A DNA stretch of 64,000 bases. It comes from Talinum fruticosum. Lineage: Eukaryota; Streptophyta; Magnoliopsida; Caryophyllales; Talinaceae. The position numbers and the translations under genes are program-made. This document shows positions 12,326 to 23,704 of the stretch, piece by piece; positions within the stretch are counted from its first letter, which is position 1; each line of letters begins with the position of its first letter. The notes below the pieces were generated by a model. The model did no database searches. It was not told the origin of the DNA and saw nothing but the letters and a program-made list of their open reading frames with translations. The stretch covers positions 12,927,001 through 12,991,000 of the forward strand of contig JAITYX010000002.1 of assembly GCA_021018815.1 (NCBI GenBank), given 5' to 3'.

Positions 12326-15300
12326 TTATGCAATCAGATCAGATCTCAAGAACACAAGACTGAAAATCACAAAGCCAGCAACAATCAAGTAGGGTGTAGC
12401 CAGACCTGCTGCAGCAGATGACTTGCTGCTTCTCGAATGCAAATACATCATTGTTTTGTTCACCAATGGTAGTTCCCCTGCCATTCTTCGCGCCCCTAAC
12501 AGCTGGTTGCTGCAAAGATTTGATCGCATATCGTCATAACTACTTCTACTTGATGCTTATATATCATATGAAGAAGTAAGTTTCCCTCTCATAATGTCCC
12601 AAATGATTGATCAGATAAATTTGCACACAGCCATGCAATATGATCAGATAAATTTGCACACAGCCATGCAATTTAGCCCAATCGTTCAACCAAGGGTTCT
12701 ACAGGGACAAAACAACAGAGAGACAGTTGGGGGAAAGTTTCATGAATTTTCGTTGCATCAAGTTCTTGAGAAACAAGGACAATATCAAGAAAAAACGAGA
12801 ATTAACCTATACGATGAGATCAAAGTCATAATCAATGACAAGTCAATCTAAACTAGGTTCTTTCAGGAATCAACAGCCTGTGTGGATCTTGCTTTCTGGT
12901 CATAATAAACTTTAAAACTATGGCCTAATCCAGGGCACCCTAAGCTTGATTTAAGTGACTCTTAAATACAAACTTAATGACTCGCAGGATTGTTAGGCAT
13001 GAACAGGTAAACACCATAATGGGACTGTGAAGAACGTGAGGAGATTCAAAAAATTATAACTCTGCCCGGAGACAAATTTTAACATTTGGCATGCTCTATA
13101 ATCAGTATTCCACCCGTTGAATGTTCACCATATATAGTAAACAACCCCATTCAAGGTTAGGTTGATGAAAGGCAGGCAACCAAAGAAATAAAGAAGCATT
13201 AAGATCCCTAAGCATTATGATACCCATTCAAGTGTTTTTCCTTGTTGACCTCAATTCATCTGATCAAATTCATTGAGGAATTTTCGGAGTTCTCTCAGTA
13301 GTAACAGGACATGCCCTGAAGTTACCTGAGAACATCCCATATCCAACTCAGATGACAAAGGAGAGGGGTAAGGATAACAAGCGCAACCTCAAAGCTCAAG
13401 CCCACAACACATCCCAACTTCATTGCATACCTAGCAAGAAAATTGTCTCCACCAAGGTTTGAACCCTGGTAGAGAGGATGGAAATGTGGAGTGTTTACCA
13501 CTAGGGTAACACTCACTTGGTAGATGACAATACTATGTACAGACAGACCAACCACAAATGCCATTTTGTTCTCGTGGCGCAAGATAGAAAGCACACATAT
13601 ATCAAAGTTTGAGGTCCAATTCTAAGACTCAAAATGCATCCAAAATAGTGGTGGATAAGCCTGTATAAACCAGTATCACCCAATTTATTTTGGATATCTT
13701 ACACTCATTAATATTACATCTCACTATTCTGTGGATAGGGGATTATCCTCATGTGACTTTTCTTCTGTTCCTGCTCTGTCCAAGACAGATGCCTATTGAT
13801 GATTATGCAATTATTTTTACCAGAGAATGAAATGTTTTCTACACTTGACATTTTTACATGTTGGCATCATATAGTGGCATAAATTAAACCCTTGCATGAA
13901 TGCAAGTAAATATAACACCATTTAAAGACATATACAGGCAATGCAGTAGAATACAGAGTAAGAGATATTCTGGCACATTCAACCTCCTCTACTTGCCTCC
14001 ATCCTGGGCCCTCTACACCTTACTCATTTTGTTTCGATGCCAAAATTCCTCTGGAAGTACCTATGACTCATGAGTTTGGAACATTGAACTTGCAGTTGAA
14101 ACTCCTCCATATTTTCATCTCATTGGCAGATTTCATATTACCACTTAAGTTACCTCAAAATCACCAATCATATTCTTGAAGCTAGTTCAATGTACTTGAG
14201 CTACAATATTATCCTATCGAGTTTTTTTAAAGCATGAGCCACCTAATAACCCAAAAAATCCCAATAACTTGCAAATTGCTATCTAGAAACAAAAAGGAGG
14301 AATGGAAAAGAACAGATTTGGATAACCTCATTGACAACTTTTGTTCAAAAAGTTGAAAGACTTGAATTTTTTCTTCAAGTAACCTTCATTATCACGTGTT
14401 ATCTTGCATAATTTCACTTCAGTAGCCAACCAAAATGAGTTTAGACAACATTTTGTCATCATCTAATCAATACATTATTTAAAATCAGCAGGACGCCCAA
14501 CCCATTTCATTCTAACCCAACTTGGAGCTCACTCACAATTAAATTAATAGCCCCTCCCCCAATAAAATTATATCCAACAAAGCAGCCTAATACCCCATTT
14601 CGGATTTGACTAATCTACCCTTCATCATTCACAACAACCAGCAAATATATTAATTACAAAAAAAGGGGGAAAAAAGGAGTATCACCTTGTGTAGGGTGGC
14701 GGGCAGAAGATGATGATATAGTCGGCCGAAGCACAGGTGAAGGTGCTCGTCTTGTCATCATACGCGTAGCTGTATGCGCGTGGGCAAGCTTCCTTGAAGA
14801 AGATTGAGTAAACCGATGGATGACACGTGTCTGGCGTACTGAACCCCTCGCTGCAGCAATACTGCGGGTCCCCAAAAGCCTCGCAAGCGCTCTTGCACGC
14901 AACTGCAGTCCCAAACCCTACTATGTTGCTCCCATTCCCACGCGCTGCCGCCACGCTCAGCTCCCTCGGGCAAGCGATGTTGAGGTCGATGAGGCAGCCG
15001 GTGGGGCTGCAGTCTCCGCCGTGGCCACCACGCGCCACCACCAGCATGGGCAGGTTGTAGCCGTCGACCAGGCTTACGTCGTAGAAGTCGAGGCCGCCGG
15101 CGCCGTTGAGGGTGAATTCGGCGAGGGTGGCAGGAGGGATGGCGCCGGCGCCGGCGCATTCAACCTTCCCAGAAGCGCAGTCGCCGGTGAGGCAGGAGAA
15201 CTTACGGGTGGAGGGGTCGACGGAGCAGAGGGTTCGGGCCCAGATCCGACCCGACCAAGATTTGGGGAAGATAAGGGTGCGCGACTTGCCGGATGGAAGA

Positions 15301-15550
15301 GTGAAGCCGGTGGAGGGAAGCGGCGGCGAGGTGGCGCCGGAGAGGAGGCCCGGCCACACGGTGTGACGGCACTTGTTGACCAACCGAAACGACGCCGCTT
15401 GCGCTTGTGCTGTCAGTCAGCAACCAAACACTTAGTGAATCGATTACGAGGGGAGAGAGAGAGAGAGAGAATTAAAAAAGAAAGAAAGAAAAGAATGGGG
15501 GTGATACCTGAGAAGAGAGAGAGAATGATGAGGAAGAGGATGCGATCCAT
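12326..15550 (-). CDS. Thaumatin-like protein (PR-5 family), copy 2, with GPI-type tail
   Basis: Exons 15550-15508, 15409-14686 and 12509-12326 join in frame to 316 residues. Exon 1 encodes most of a signal peptide. The mature protein begins near AASFRLVNKCRHTVWPG and has 16 cysteines, the thaumatin signature around CLTGDCASGKVEC and the cleft region DFYDVSLVDGYNLPM. The last exon, after a 2.2 kb intron, gives SNQLLGARRMAGELPLVNKT and ends in a long hydrophobic segment (about residues 290-310), which suggests a GPI signal or membrane anchor. These features match the large plant thaumatin-like group with C-terminal extensions, acting at the plasma membrane/cell wall. The middle exon is much more GC-rich than its surroundings. 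The intron holds a 33-bp tandem duplication and a SINE-like repeat. Frame intact, unlike copy 1. Confidence 0.92.
12608..12672. repeat. 33-bp tandem duplication
   Basis: Two adjacent nearly identical 33-base units (TGATCAGATAAATTTGCACA...) lie inside the last intron of the second thaumatin-like gene. They look like a recent slippage or unequal-exchange event. Confidence 0.9.
13355..13535 (-). mobile_element. tRNA-derived SINE-like element, copy 2
   Basis: Read on the minus strand it has an A-box-like CCTAGTGGTAAACAC and, about 35 bases on, a B-box-like GGTTCAAACCTTGG. The body that follows recurs at window bases 1-118. This arrangement is that of tRNA-derived plant SINEs. No clear poly-A tail or target duplication was found, so the boundaries are approximate. 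It lies in intron 2 of the second thaumatin-like gene, in the same orientation as the gene. Confidence 0.5.
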
Positions 15551-15956
15551 TGAAGAGGGGAGAGAGGGGAGAGCGGAGAAGAGTGGGCCGTGGGATTGGC
15601 GGGGAGTGAGGAAAAGCAGAATCGGATACTTTTAACGGGAGAAGTGGATTTCTCTTTCAAAAAGCTAAGCTCCTCCACTCCGCCCACTGAGGCTGAGCTC
15701 TCGTATTCTTCGTCTTAATTCTGCTTTTCTGGGTCTTTCTTTTTCTTTCCTTCCTTCTTTTTTGGTTTACACTATTTCGTCTCATCTAATGCTCTTTCTT
15801 TAATCTTCTTTTATTTTCTGCCCTTTCCACCCTTTTTGCTTCTACAAAATTAGAATTAGCTACCCACCTCTTCTCTTTGGGACGAGAGTAGACTCATAAA
15901 AATTCACCATTTTTGGATACTTATATATAGCAATAATTAGCGAACAAATGTCAAAT

Positions 15957-16045
15957 CCGACCTTAGCTCAGTTGGTAGAGCGGAGGACTGTAGTTGGAAT
16001 TCAACAGCTATCCTTAGGTCGCTGGTTCGAATCCGGCAGGTCGGA
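15957..16045 (+). tRNA. tRNA-Tyr (anticodon GTA), with intron
   Basis: A full cloverleaf is visible. The acceptor stem CCGACCT pairs with AGGTCGG, with discriminator A. The D-arm/A-box is TAGCTCAGTTGGTAGAG and the T-arm/B-box GGTTCGAATCC. The anticodon GTA is at 15990-15992. A 16-base intron (15994-16009) follows the base 3' of the anticodon, as in nuclear plant tRNA-Tyr; removing it leaves 73 bases. A TATATA stretch sits about 30 bases upstream. Confidence 0.97.
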
Positions 16046-16057
16046 TTTTCTTTTTGG
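16046..16057 (+). terminator. RNA polymerase III terminator of tRNA-Tyr
   Basis: TTTTCTTTTT directly follows the tRNA 3' end; a T run of four or more is the usual Pol III stop signal. Confidence 0.8.
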
Positions 16058-16376
16058 TGGGCGACAACATCGCATGACCTGACCTTAAAAGCACGGGTAT
16101 CAAACAGTCGGGCCCAAGATCACCTTATTGTGTTAAACTATCACTTGGAAACAAGCCCAATGTCAACAATAAAAAGGAAGAAGTCCAGTATGGTATACAG
16201 ACTGGCCCCTGCCTGAGAGTCTTCTCAATGTAAGATGCAAATTTTGAATCATCGAGTCGAGTGTAGGCATACTGCTTAACCATATTACATAATCAGACTC
16301 GGTTTACAATTTTTTTAATTTTTACAATTAGGGGAAAAAATTTGTCGAAATAAATAATGCACAAACTTAAAAAAGA

Positions 16377-16448
16377 GGGGCATTCCGAGAATCGAACTCG
16401 GGACCTCTCGCACCCAAAGCGAGAATCATACCACTAGACCAAATGCCC
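16377..16448 (-). tRNA. tRNA-Pro (anticodon TGG)
   Basis: On the minus strand the acceptor stem GGGCATT pairs with AATGCCC, with discriminator C. The A-box region is TGGTCTAGTGGTATGATTC, the B box GGTTCGATTC-like (AGTTCGATTCTCGG), and the anticodon loop TTTGGGT gives anticodon TGG. Length 72 with no intron. A T6 run (plus-strand A6 at 16369-16374) follows as terminator. It points towards the tRNA-Tyr gene about 330 bases away. Confidence 0.96.
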
Positions 16449-19400
16449 TCTTCGGTTGCTCCCAGGCGTTTTTGTTTTTAATTATATTAAATATGGATGA
16501 TATTTATGGTGACTTTTATAAATCTTTTATAATTAATCACTTAGCACAAGGGCAAAGAAATCTTATAATTTTGGTTGAGTTAATTATTAGTTTTCTTAAA
16601 TTATTATATCAAATTTCCATACCGAACTTGATTAGTGACGAAATTTTATAAGGTGGTATTAACTCATACCAACCATAGACAAATTATTTCGAAAATACGA
16701 TTTTAAAAAGAAACTTTCGGCTTTGAATTGGCCAAATAAAGAGGGAGGCCCATATAAAGGAGGAGGAGATAACATGATGATGATGTTCATCGTTGGAAAG
16801 AACGGCCAAGTATTCATCACCAGCATGCTCATGAGTCAAACGACTGGAGCATACGTTAATGGAGTTGACCCCAGAGAGACATAGAGAGATACAGAGAGAT
16901 GATCAGCAGCACCATCATAATCTGAGTCAAAGTCAAATGTTAATCCAAATAGCAAAAAGGGTTCCTCCATTGTTATGATCATCTGTTTGCCTCAAAACTA
17001 AAGTTACAAATTCAAATCCATGATTGCCTGCCGGCTAATTTAGCTAATGCTGCGAAAAAGTCGAGTCTTAAAGCGTCCTTAAAGTACTAATCACTACTGT
17101 TCTCCAAATTAAGACGGAGATTATTAGTTAATTAGCACACGTTCATATATAATATCCCAATACATCAAACCAGATGCACCTGTAGTTTTCAGAAAAGAGC
17201 CTGCTTTAATTACTGTGATTTGCTGATTCAGATGTTAGGCATGATGAATAATTTAATCATTAGAAGGAGGCACTATCACTAATTAGCGTGATCACAACTT
17301 AAACTGTTTTCTGTTTCCATTTCAGAATACAAATATAATGGAATTAATCTCCAACCGTAGCCAAACCGTGCAGGAACTTTTATTGTGTGGTTATATTTGT
17401 TAACCTTTGGGATTTTTTCGATAGGTGATAGGAGGTATTAGATTGATTTAATCTTTACTGTATCTTTTCGAACTTATTTAAAACTTATTAATGATCGAAA
17501 AAACAAATGATGGTGGACGCCCCCTCTCGCATGCTTTTGTATACATTTTTTCATTCAGCACTAGCAGTACTCCAGTCTTCCTGCTGAGCCAGTCTCTGCT
17601 AAGCATGACATTTTAGTCCCATGAGAGATTTAATTAAAACACTCACACATACATAGATACAGACAGAGAGAGAGAATGTCTGAGGTCCCATCTTGTTTGA
17701 AGAAAAGCCAGCATGATGGACCATAAACAAAACAAAAAAAAAAAAAAAAAAAAGGGACATCAATGAGGATTGAATCATGCTTCACTGTAACTCAGCATGC
17801 CTGCTTTATTCAACTAGATATTCATTTATGAAATCATCCTTCAAATATATATGTTACTCAGAAAACATTATAATGAAATAAATTAGCCTATTATAACTAC
17901 AATTTTTCATCCCCGATCATAAAATTTTACAGTATTGTTATAGTATATACAATCATCCAATTATATATATCAGGTGACTAATAGAACTCGACTACTAATT
18001 AAATTTGTGATACTTAAAGCCAAAACTAATAAATGTCATAAGAGTTGAGGGTTTGTTTGATGGATTTTTTCATTCTTTATCAGTTGTTTATAGGGTATGA
18101 TTTTGATAAGAAATCTATATTAAATTTAAATACGATAAAATTGTATTACGAGTTTTGATTAGTGAAAGGAATTTCTTAGCTTGAGACTTTTTGATGTGAA
18201 GTAACATTATATGAAGCTGAAACAAGAAAACCTAAAAATACTTTTTGACTATGAAATGTAACATCAGATCGTATCTTTTGGTAACATTTTCTCATTCAAA
18301 AATGATGAATGGCAATGAATGAATGAATGTGAATGAGCAGCAGCAGGAGGATTGCTTTTCTGCTACTCTTTTTGTTGCCATGCCATAACCAATTGGTTTA
18401 AATTAATTTTGCAGGGTATTTAATTTATTATTATTTCTTGGACAGTTGGTCATCATATTTATTCCCTCCAGGCAGCTTTCGAACCAACATTTTTCCAGCC
18501 TTTGCAATTTCCTTTTCCATTTCTGTTGATGAATTGGAATTAGGTGATGGGAAAGGTGGATCGAGTAAGTTCCAGTACGTTTAGGTTAGGGATGGATCTT
18601 GAAAGTTACAATGGAGAGAAAAAAAGGCATGATTGTATTTGTATGAGATGGCAATCACATGGGGACTCTAACTTGTTATCTTCTGCCTAATTATCGAGCG
18701 CCTGCCCATGATTTCTTCTACCAATGAATGAAACCACAAAATTTGAGGGACGGGATTTAAGGGTTTTGAACAAGACAAATATTTGTACTATTATTGAATT
18801 TTAATATCCTAAACTTCGATTATTTATTTATAATATTTTGAACTATTCATTGATTATGTAACATTTCTATTTTTAGCAGTAATGTTTTTTAATATTTCAT
18901 ACTTTGAAAAATTAACTTTAGTTGTTCTAATATCGGGGCATTGATTCGATATTAAAAAATATTAGCGTTAAAATAAGGATGCTACAAGGTCAATTGATAA
19001 TTCGAGATATTATGAGTAATATGGCTCAAAGTTCGAGATATTAAAATCTAATAATCTATATTTGTATTTATTTGGTCTAAATTAATCGTATAATATTTAA
19101 GTTCAGATTATGCCTACACTAGCTTCTATGCCTCACATACATGTGAGAGAGAGAAGTCATGTTCCATTTTTTAGTTTTAATTTACAACTTTATAACTTCT
19201 TATAAGTCTTAACAATCTTTTATAATTAACTTTACAACTATATTACATATGATTATACTTTTACTTACAATTCTTACAGTTTCTTACGGCTAAATCGAAC
19301 CGTACTGGAATGTTTGAGAGTAATTGGAAGAAGAAAAAAATGAAAAATGAGAAGGTGGAGGAGGAGCATGTGAAATAGGAAAGCAGCTTTGTAGGGTGGT

Positions 19401-20643
19401 TTGCTAATTGTGAAAAAGCGACCACGCCCGTTTGGAAGCAATGATTTGGTCTACTTTGTTATAATTCTCCATCTTCCACACCACACCACACCACTTGCCT
19501 CTTTTCATTTACATTTTTCTTTTTTATTTCTCCATTTTTAATCTCTTAATTAATCTCCATCTAATGACATCATTGTTGCGTGTTTATAGCTTCGTCTTAT
19601 GTCAGGATTTATCCAATTAATGTTGTCCATAAACTAATTAGCTTTCATTACTACAAAACACGGCTCTCAACTCCATTTCGTAATGCTCTCATTTTAGCCT
19701 TAATCTCAGGGAACTTCTTCTCGGTCATAACAATTAATTATGACTTCCACATGCCCTATTTTTTGGCCCGCAGTTTTAAAATGCATCTATTCTCCATATT
19801 TATTTTCCTTATATTTTAAATCCTTCATACAAGAATTAAAATATAATTTTAAAAATATTAAAATATTGTATTACTTTTATTAGACGGTAAGTGGTTCATT
19901 TATTCGACTTCTCATCGTCCCATTATTTCAAAGAATCACATATAATGAATAAAGGGATAGCATATTTGATTTTGATTGGTATACAAATTAAAGAAAATTT
20001 GTTTGTAAATTGCGATCTCTAGCCATAAGAGGAAATATGGCCCTCCTAAGATTTGCACCTTAATAACGTCGATGTTAGTCAAAACTCAATAGTCATAGAA
20101 AATTTTAAAGAAAACAACTAGAACACTTGTTTTGTTGCATTTTGTATGCATGTAATATTGAATATTTCGTATTTAGAATATCTGAATTTTAAAAGTTTGT
20201 TCTAAGTTCATAGTATTGAGTACTTTCTTGATTAAATTTATCTTATTTTTTAAGTATTTCAACATATTATTGATTTTTCCAAGAGTTTATGAAGTTTTTT
20301 AAATTTAATTGGGAAAGATCTCTACAAAATTTTAAGAAACTTGTATATATGTCTCTTTTTTATATATTCTTTCCTACACATTTATTTTTTTTTTAATAAG
20401 ATTTAAAGAAAAGAAACAAAATATACTTGAGTAATTGAAAAACAAGTGGAATAGCTCATATTAGTTTACTTTCCAAAGCCATAAAAAATCATGCAAAAAT
20501 CCACTCAAAAAAAATAAACATGCAAATAAAGTGGGACAAAAGGACATTCTTCTTTTTCCTTTTATTGTTTGTTGGACATGCATGCTTAAAATAATTGGGT
20601 TAAGGACAAAAAGTAAAGACTTTTAAGAAGCGAAGTTGTCTTG
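16449..20643. other. Long intergenic region upstream of the LAX gene
   Basis: About 4.2 kb of AT-rich DNA with short microsatellites, a poly-A run near 17731-17752 and no ORF with recognisable content. The last few hundred bases are presumably the promoter of the auxin carrier. No transposon with clear termini seen. Confidence 0.5.
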
Positions 20644-20651
20644 TATAAATA
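20644..20651 (+). promoter_or_regulatory. TATA box of the LAX gene
   Basis: TATAAATA lies 124-131 bases upstream of the ATG at 20775, consistent with a transcription start near 20675-20680 and a leader of about 100 bases. Confidence 0.7.
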
Positions 20652-20774
20652 GCATCCAAACTCAAGCACAAGTTCCCTCAATCAGCTCCTACTCTACTCA
20701 TCTGATTCTCCATTTTCGACAGACCAGAAAGGATCGTGGAGTAACCCAGTAGATCGGCGGAGAGAGTCGCAAGA

Positions 20775-23704
20775 ATGGGAAGCGGAGTAGTAGTTGGTCT
20801 GGACAAGGAGATGGACACAGTGATCGTAGGGAACTACACTGAGATGGAGAAAGACCAAGAGTCCGCCAAGACAAACACTAGCTTCAAAACCGCCCTCTCC
20901 AACCTCCTTTGGCACGGCGGCTCCGCTTACGACGCCTGGTTCAGCTGCGCCTCCAACCAGGTCTCCATATTTACATATGCTTCAGTTCATATATAGACAC
21001 GCGTGGGTATCATTATTATTATATAAATGCGAATAACTTGAATTCCCTGTGCAGGTAGCACAAGTGCTGTTGACCCTGCCGTACTCATTCTCACAGCTGG
21101 GGATGGCGTCGGGGATAACCTTCCAGCTCTTCTATGGACTTCTGGGCAGCTGGACGGCCTACTTGATCAGCGTCCTCTATGTTGAGTACAGATCCAGGAA
21201 GGAGAGGGAGAAGGTCGATTTCAGGAATCATGTCATTCAGGTTTGTATTTGAATCTAACCGTGCCTAATTAAGCTGTAAATTGAAGTATTGTAGTGGGTT
21301 TACGCTAATTAATTAATTAACTGATTAATTAATTAATGGGCAGTGGTTCGAGGTGCTGGATGGGCTACTAGGGAGGTACTGGAGGAACGTTGGTTTGGCA
21401 TTTAACTGTACATTTCTTCTCTTTGGCTCTGTCATTCAGCTCATTGCGTGTGCCAGGTATACATCTAATTAATTACAGCTTCACCTAACCCCCTCTGCTA
21501 ATTTATGATTAATTAGTTTTGAATATAATAATTTGGGTTTACTGGCAGCAACATATATTACATAAATGATAAACTGGACAAGAGAACTTGGACATACATA
21601 TTCGGGGCATGCTGTGCTACGACAGTCTTCATTCCGTCGTTTCACAACTACAGAATTTGGTCCTTCCTTGGCTTGGTTATGACCACCTACACCGCCTGGT
21701 ACCTCACCATTGCGTCCCTACTTCATGGCCAGGTAACATATATATAAACTACTCCCTCCGTTTCTTAATAACTGTCTTTTTAACTTATTTTTCTGATCAA
21801 TTATATTAAACTATATAATTATCGTCACTAATATTGTGGTGATTAATACATAATATATATTGATGTTGGCAGGTAGAGGGGTGAAACACTCCGGGGCAAC
21901 GAAGCCAGTGCTATACTTGACAGGGGCCACAAACATTCTTTACACATTTGGAGGACATGCTGTTACTGTGTAAGTAGACACACCACCATATTATTTTCAT
22001 ATATATCATGGTCTAGTCAAAACTTTAAACTTCCTCATTTTCAGATCTGCTCTTTGTCCCCTTGCGCCCATATTTTTATTTATCACATTCATCATTCAAA
22101 TATATATTCTACCAATATAATCAATTTAATCGGTAGACCACTCGACTTTTAACAAATCTTTTTGACCCCGGGTTTGTGTGATATGACCAACCCTTATCTT
22201 TAAATTTATATGTGATAATGTGATGCTCAAAACTATATACAGATATAATCCAACGAGTGTACATATTTTTCAAAATGTCTCACATTATCATTGGCCAAGA
22301 GAAAAGTAATTTAAAAAGTGTAATGAATGAGTCCGGCGTGGGAAGCAAAGGGGGCTTCCTTTTGGTCCTTGGGGAAGCTACCCTTTTGTAGTTTTGTAAA
22401 AATGTAGAAAGCTATGGCAATTTTCTGCTTTTGCCTTTCTTATGTTAAAAGTTGAATTAAAATCAGAAAATTGGGGTCCAGGTATTCGTTGGCTGACAAA
22501 TCCTCAGCATTGATTCTCTGTTTTTTTCCTTTATGGTGAAAGAATGTACTATTTCTGATGACTCCCGGATTTTTCCAGACGATTTTATTTTGTAGAATCC
22601 TCCATGCAGATGCATGCCTTTAATTCTGAAGATGGTTTTAGTGGTTTTAATCTACAGAACATACATGTAAACGATTTCTCTGAAAGTAGCATAATATAAG
22701 TGCATAATATATAATGACAGTAAGAGATGAATGAATGAATGAATTTAATTGGGGGTGCAGGGAAATAATGCACGCGATGTGGAAGCCACAGAAGTTCAAA
22801 GCCATATATTTACTAGCAACCTTGTATGTGTTGACATTGACCCTGCCATCAGCATCAGCAGTGTATTGGGCCTTCGGAGACATGCTTCTTGATCACTCCA
22901 ACGCATTCTCTCTCCTCCCTCGCTCTCCCTTCCGCGACATGGCTGTCATCCTCATGCTCATCCATCAGGCACGACTGCTTAGTATATTAATATAACAAGC
23001 TTAGGCTAGTACTGATTTTAGACATTACATATTAACGAGTGTGCTTAAACTTGGGTTAATGCAGTTTATAACGTTCGGATTCGCGTGCACACCCTTGTAT
23101 TTTGTATGGGAGAAGGCAATAGGGATGCACGACTGCAAGAGCATGTGTAAGCGCGCTGCTGCTAGGCTGCCCGTGGTCATCCCCATTTGGTTCTTGGCCA
23201 TCATTTTCCCCTTCTTCGGACCCATCAACTCCGCTGTTGGATCTCTCCTCGTTAGCTTCACCGTCTACATCATCCCCGCCTTAGCTCACATGTTCACCTT
23301 CCGTTCTCCTGCTGCTCGCGAGGTTTGTGATATACATTGATCATATTAATTCACATCTTATAATAATATCCCTTTACAAAGCAAACAATTCAATTAGTGT
23401 TTTTTCATCCTTAGTAAGTTGAACATGATGTGATTATGAATATACAGAATGCAGTGGAGCAGCCACCCAGGTTCATGGGGAGGTGGGCAGGGACATACGC
23501 CCTGAACATGTTTGTGGTGGTGTGGGTGTTCGTGTTTGGGTTCGGGTTCGGGGCTGGGCTAGCATGGTCAACTTTGTCCACCAAATTGACACCTTCGGAT
23601 TGTTTGCCAAATGCTACCAATGCCCTCCGTCACCTCCTCACCTGGTCAATGCAACCGCTCACCCACCTTTCTCGGCCAACCTCAACCATACTCACCACCT
23701 TTGA
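20775..23704 (+). CDS. LAX2: AUX1/LAX auxin influx carrier, 8 exons, two single-base frame breaks
   Basis: Exons are 20775-20960, 21055-21240, 21344-21456, 21549-21732, 21873-21969, 22761-22968, 23065-23322 and 23448-23704. The conceptual product of about 496 residues matches the plant AUX/LAX amino-acid-permease family end to end: WHGGSAYDAWFSCASNQ, VAQVLLTLPYSFSQLGM, RTWTYIFGACCATTVFIPSF, ATNILYTFGGHAVTVEIMHA and CTPLYFVWEKAIGMHD are all present. The C-terminal GWASMVNF...DTFGLFAKCYQCPP block is there too. The protein imports auxin by proton symport at the plasma membrane. The frame breaks twice, each time by one missing base: the G run at 21878-21881 (exon 5, where GTA GAG GGG is followed at once by TGA) and the G run at 23550-23553 (exon 8, inside the GFGFGGW motif). 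Exon 6 ends CATCAG|GC, an apparent GC-AG intron. All other splice sites are canonical. The high conservation makes an assembly error more likely than a pseudogene. The LAX2 symbol rests on remembered synteny with At2g21050. Confidence 0.9.

Noticed and set aside
14820..15635. 271-residue plus-strand ORF opposite thaumatin-like copy 2
   Set aside because: Arises from the high GC content of the exon; crosses exon, intron and leader of a well-supported gene on the other strand.
16190..16290. Another SINE-like segment (minus-strand GGTTAAGCAG... and GATTCAAAATTTGC)
   Set aside because: Boxes too degenerate and no second copy in the window.
20775..23704. Calling LAX a pseudogene
   Set aside because: Only two identical-type -1 run changes in an otherwise fully conserved protein, with the same error type in four neighbouring genes.
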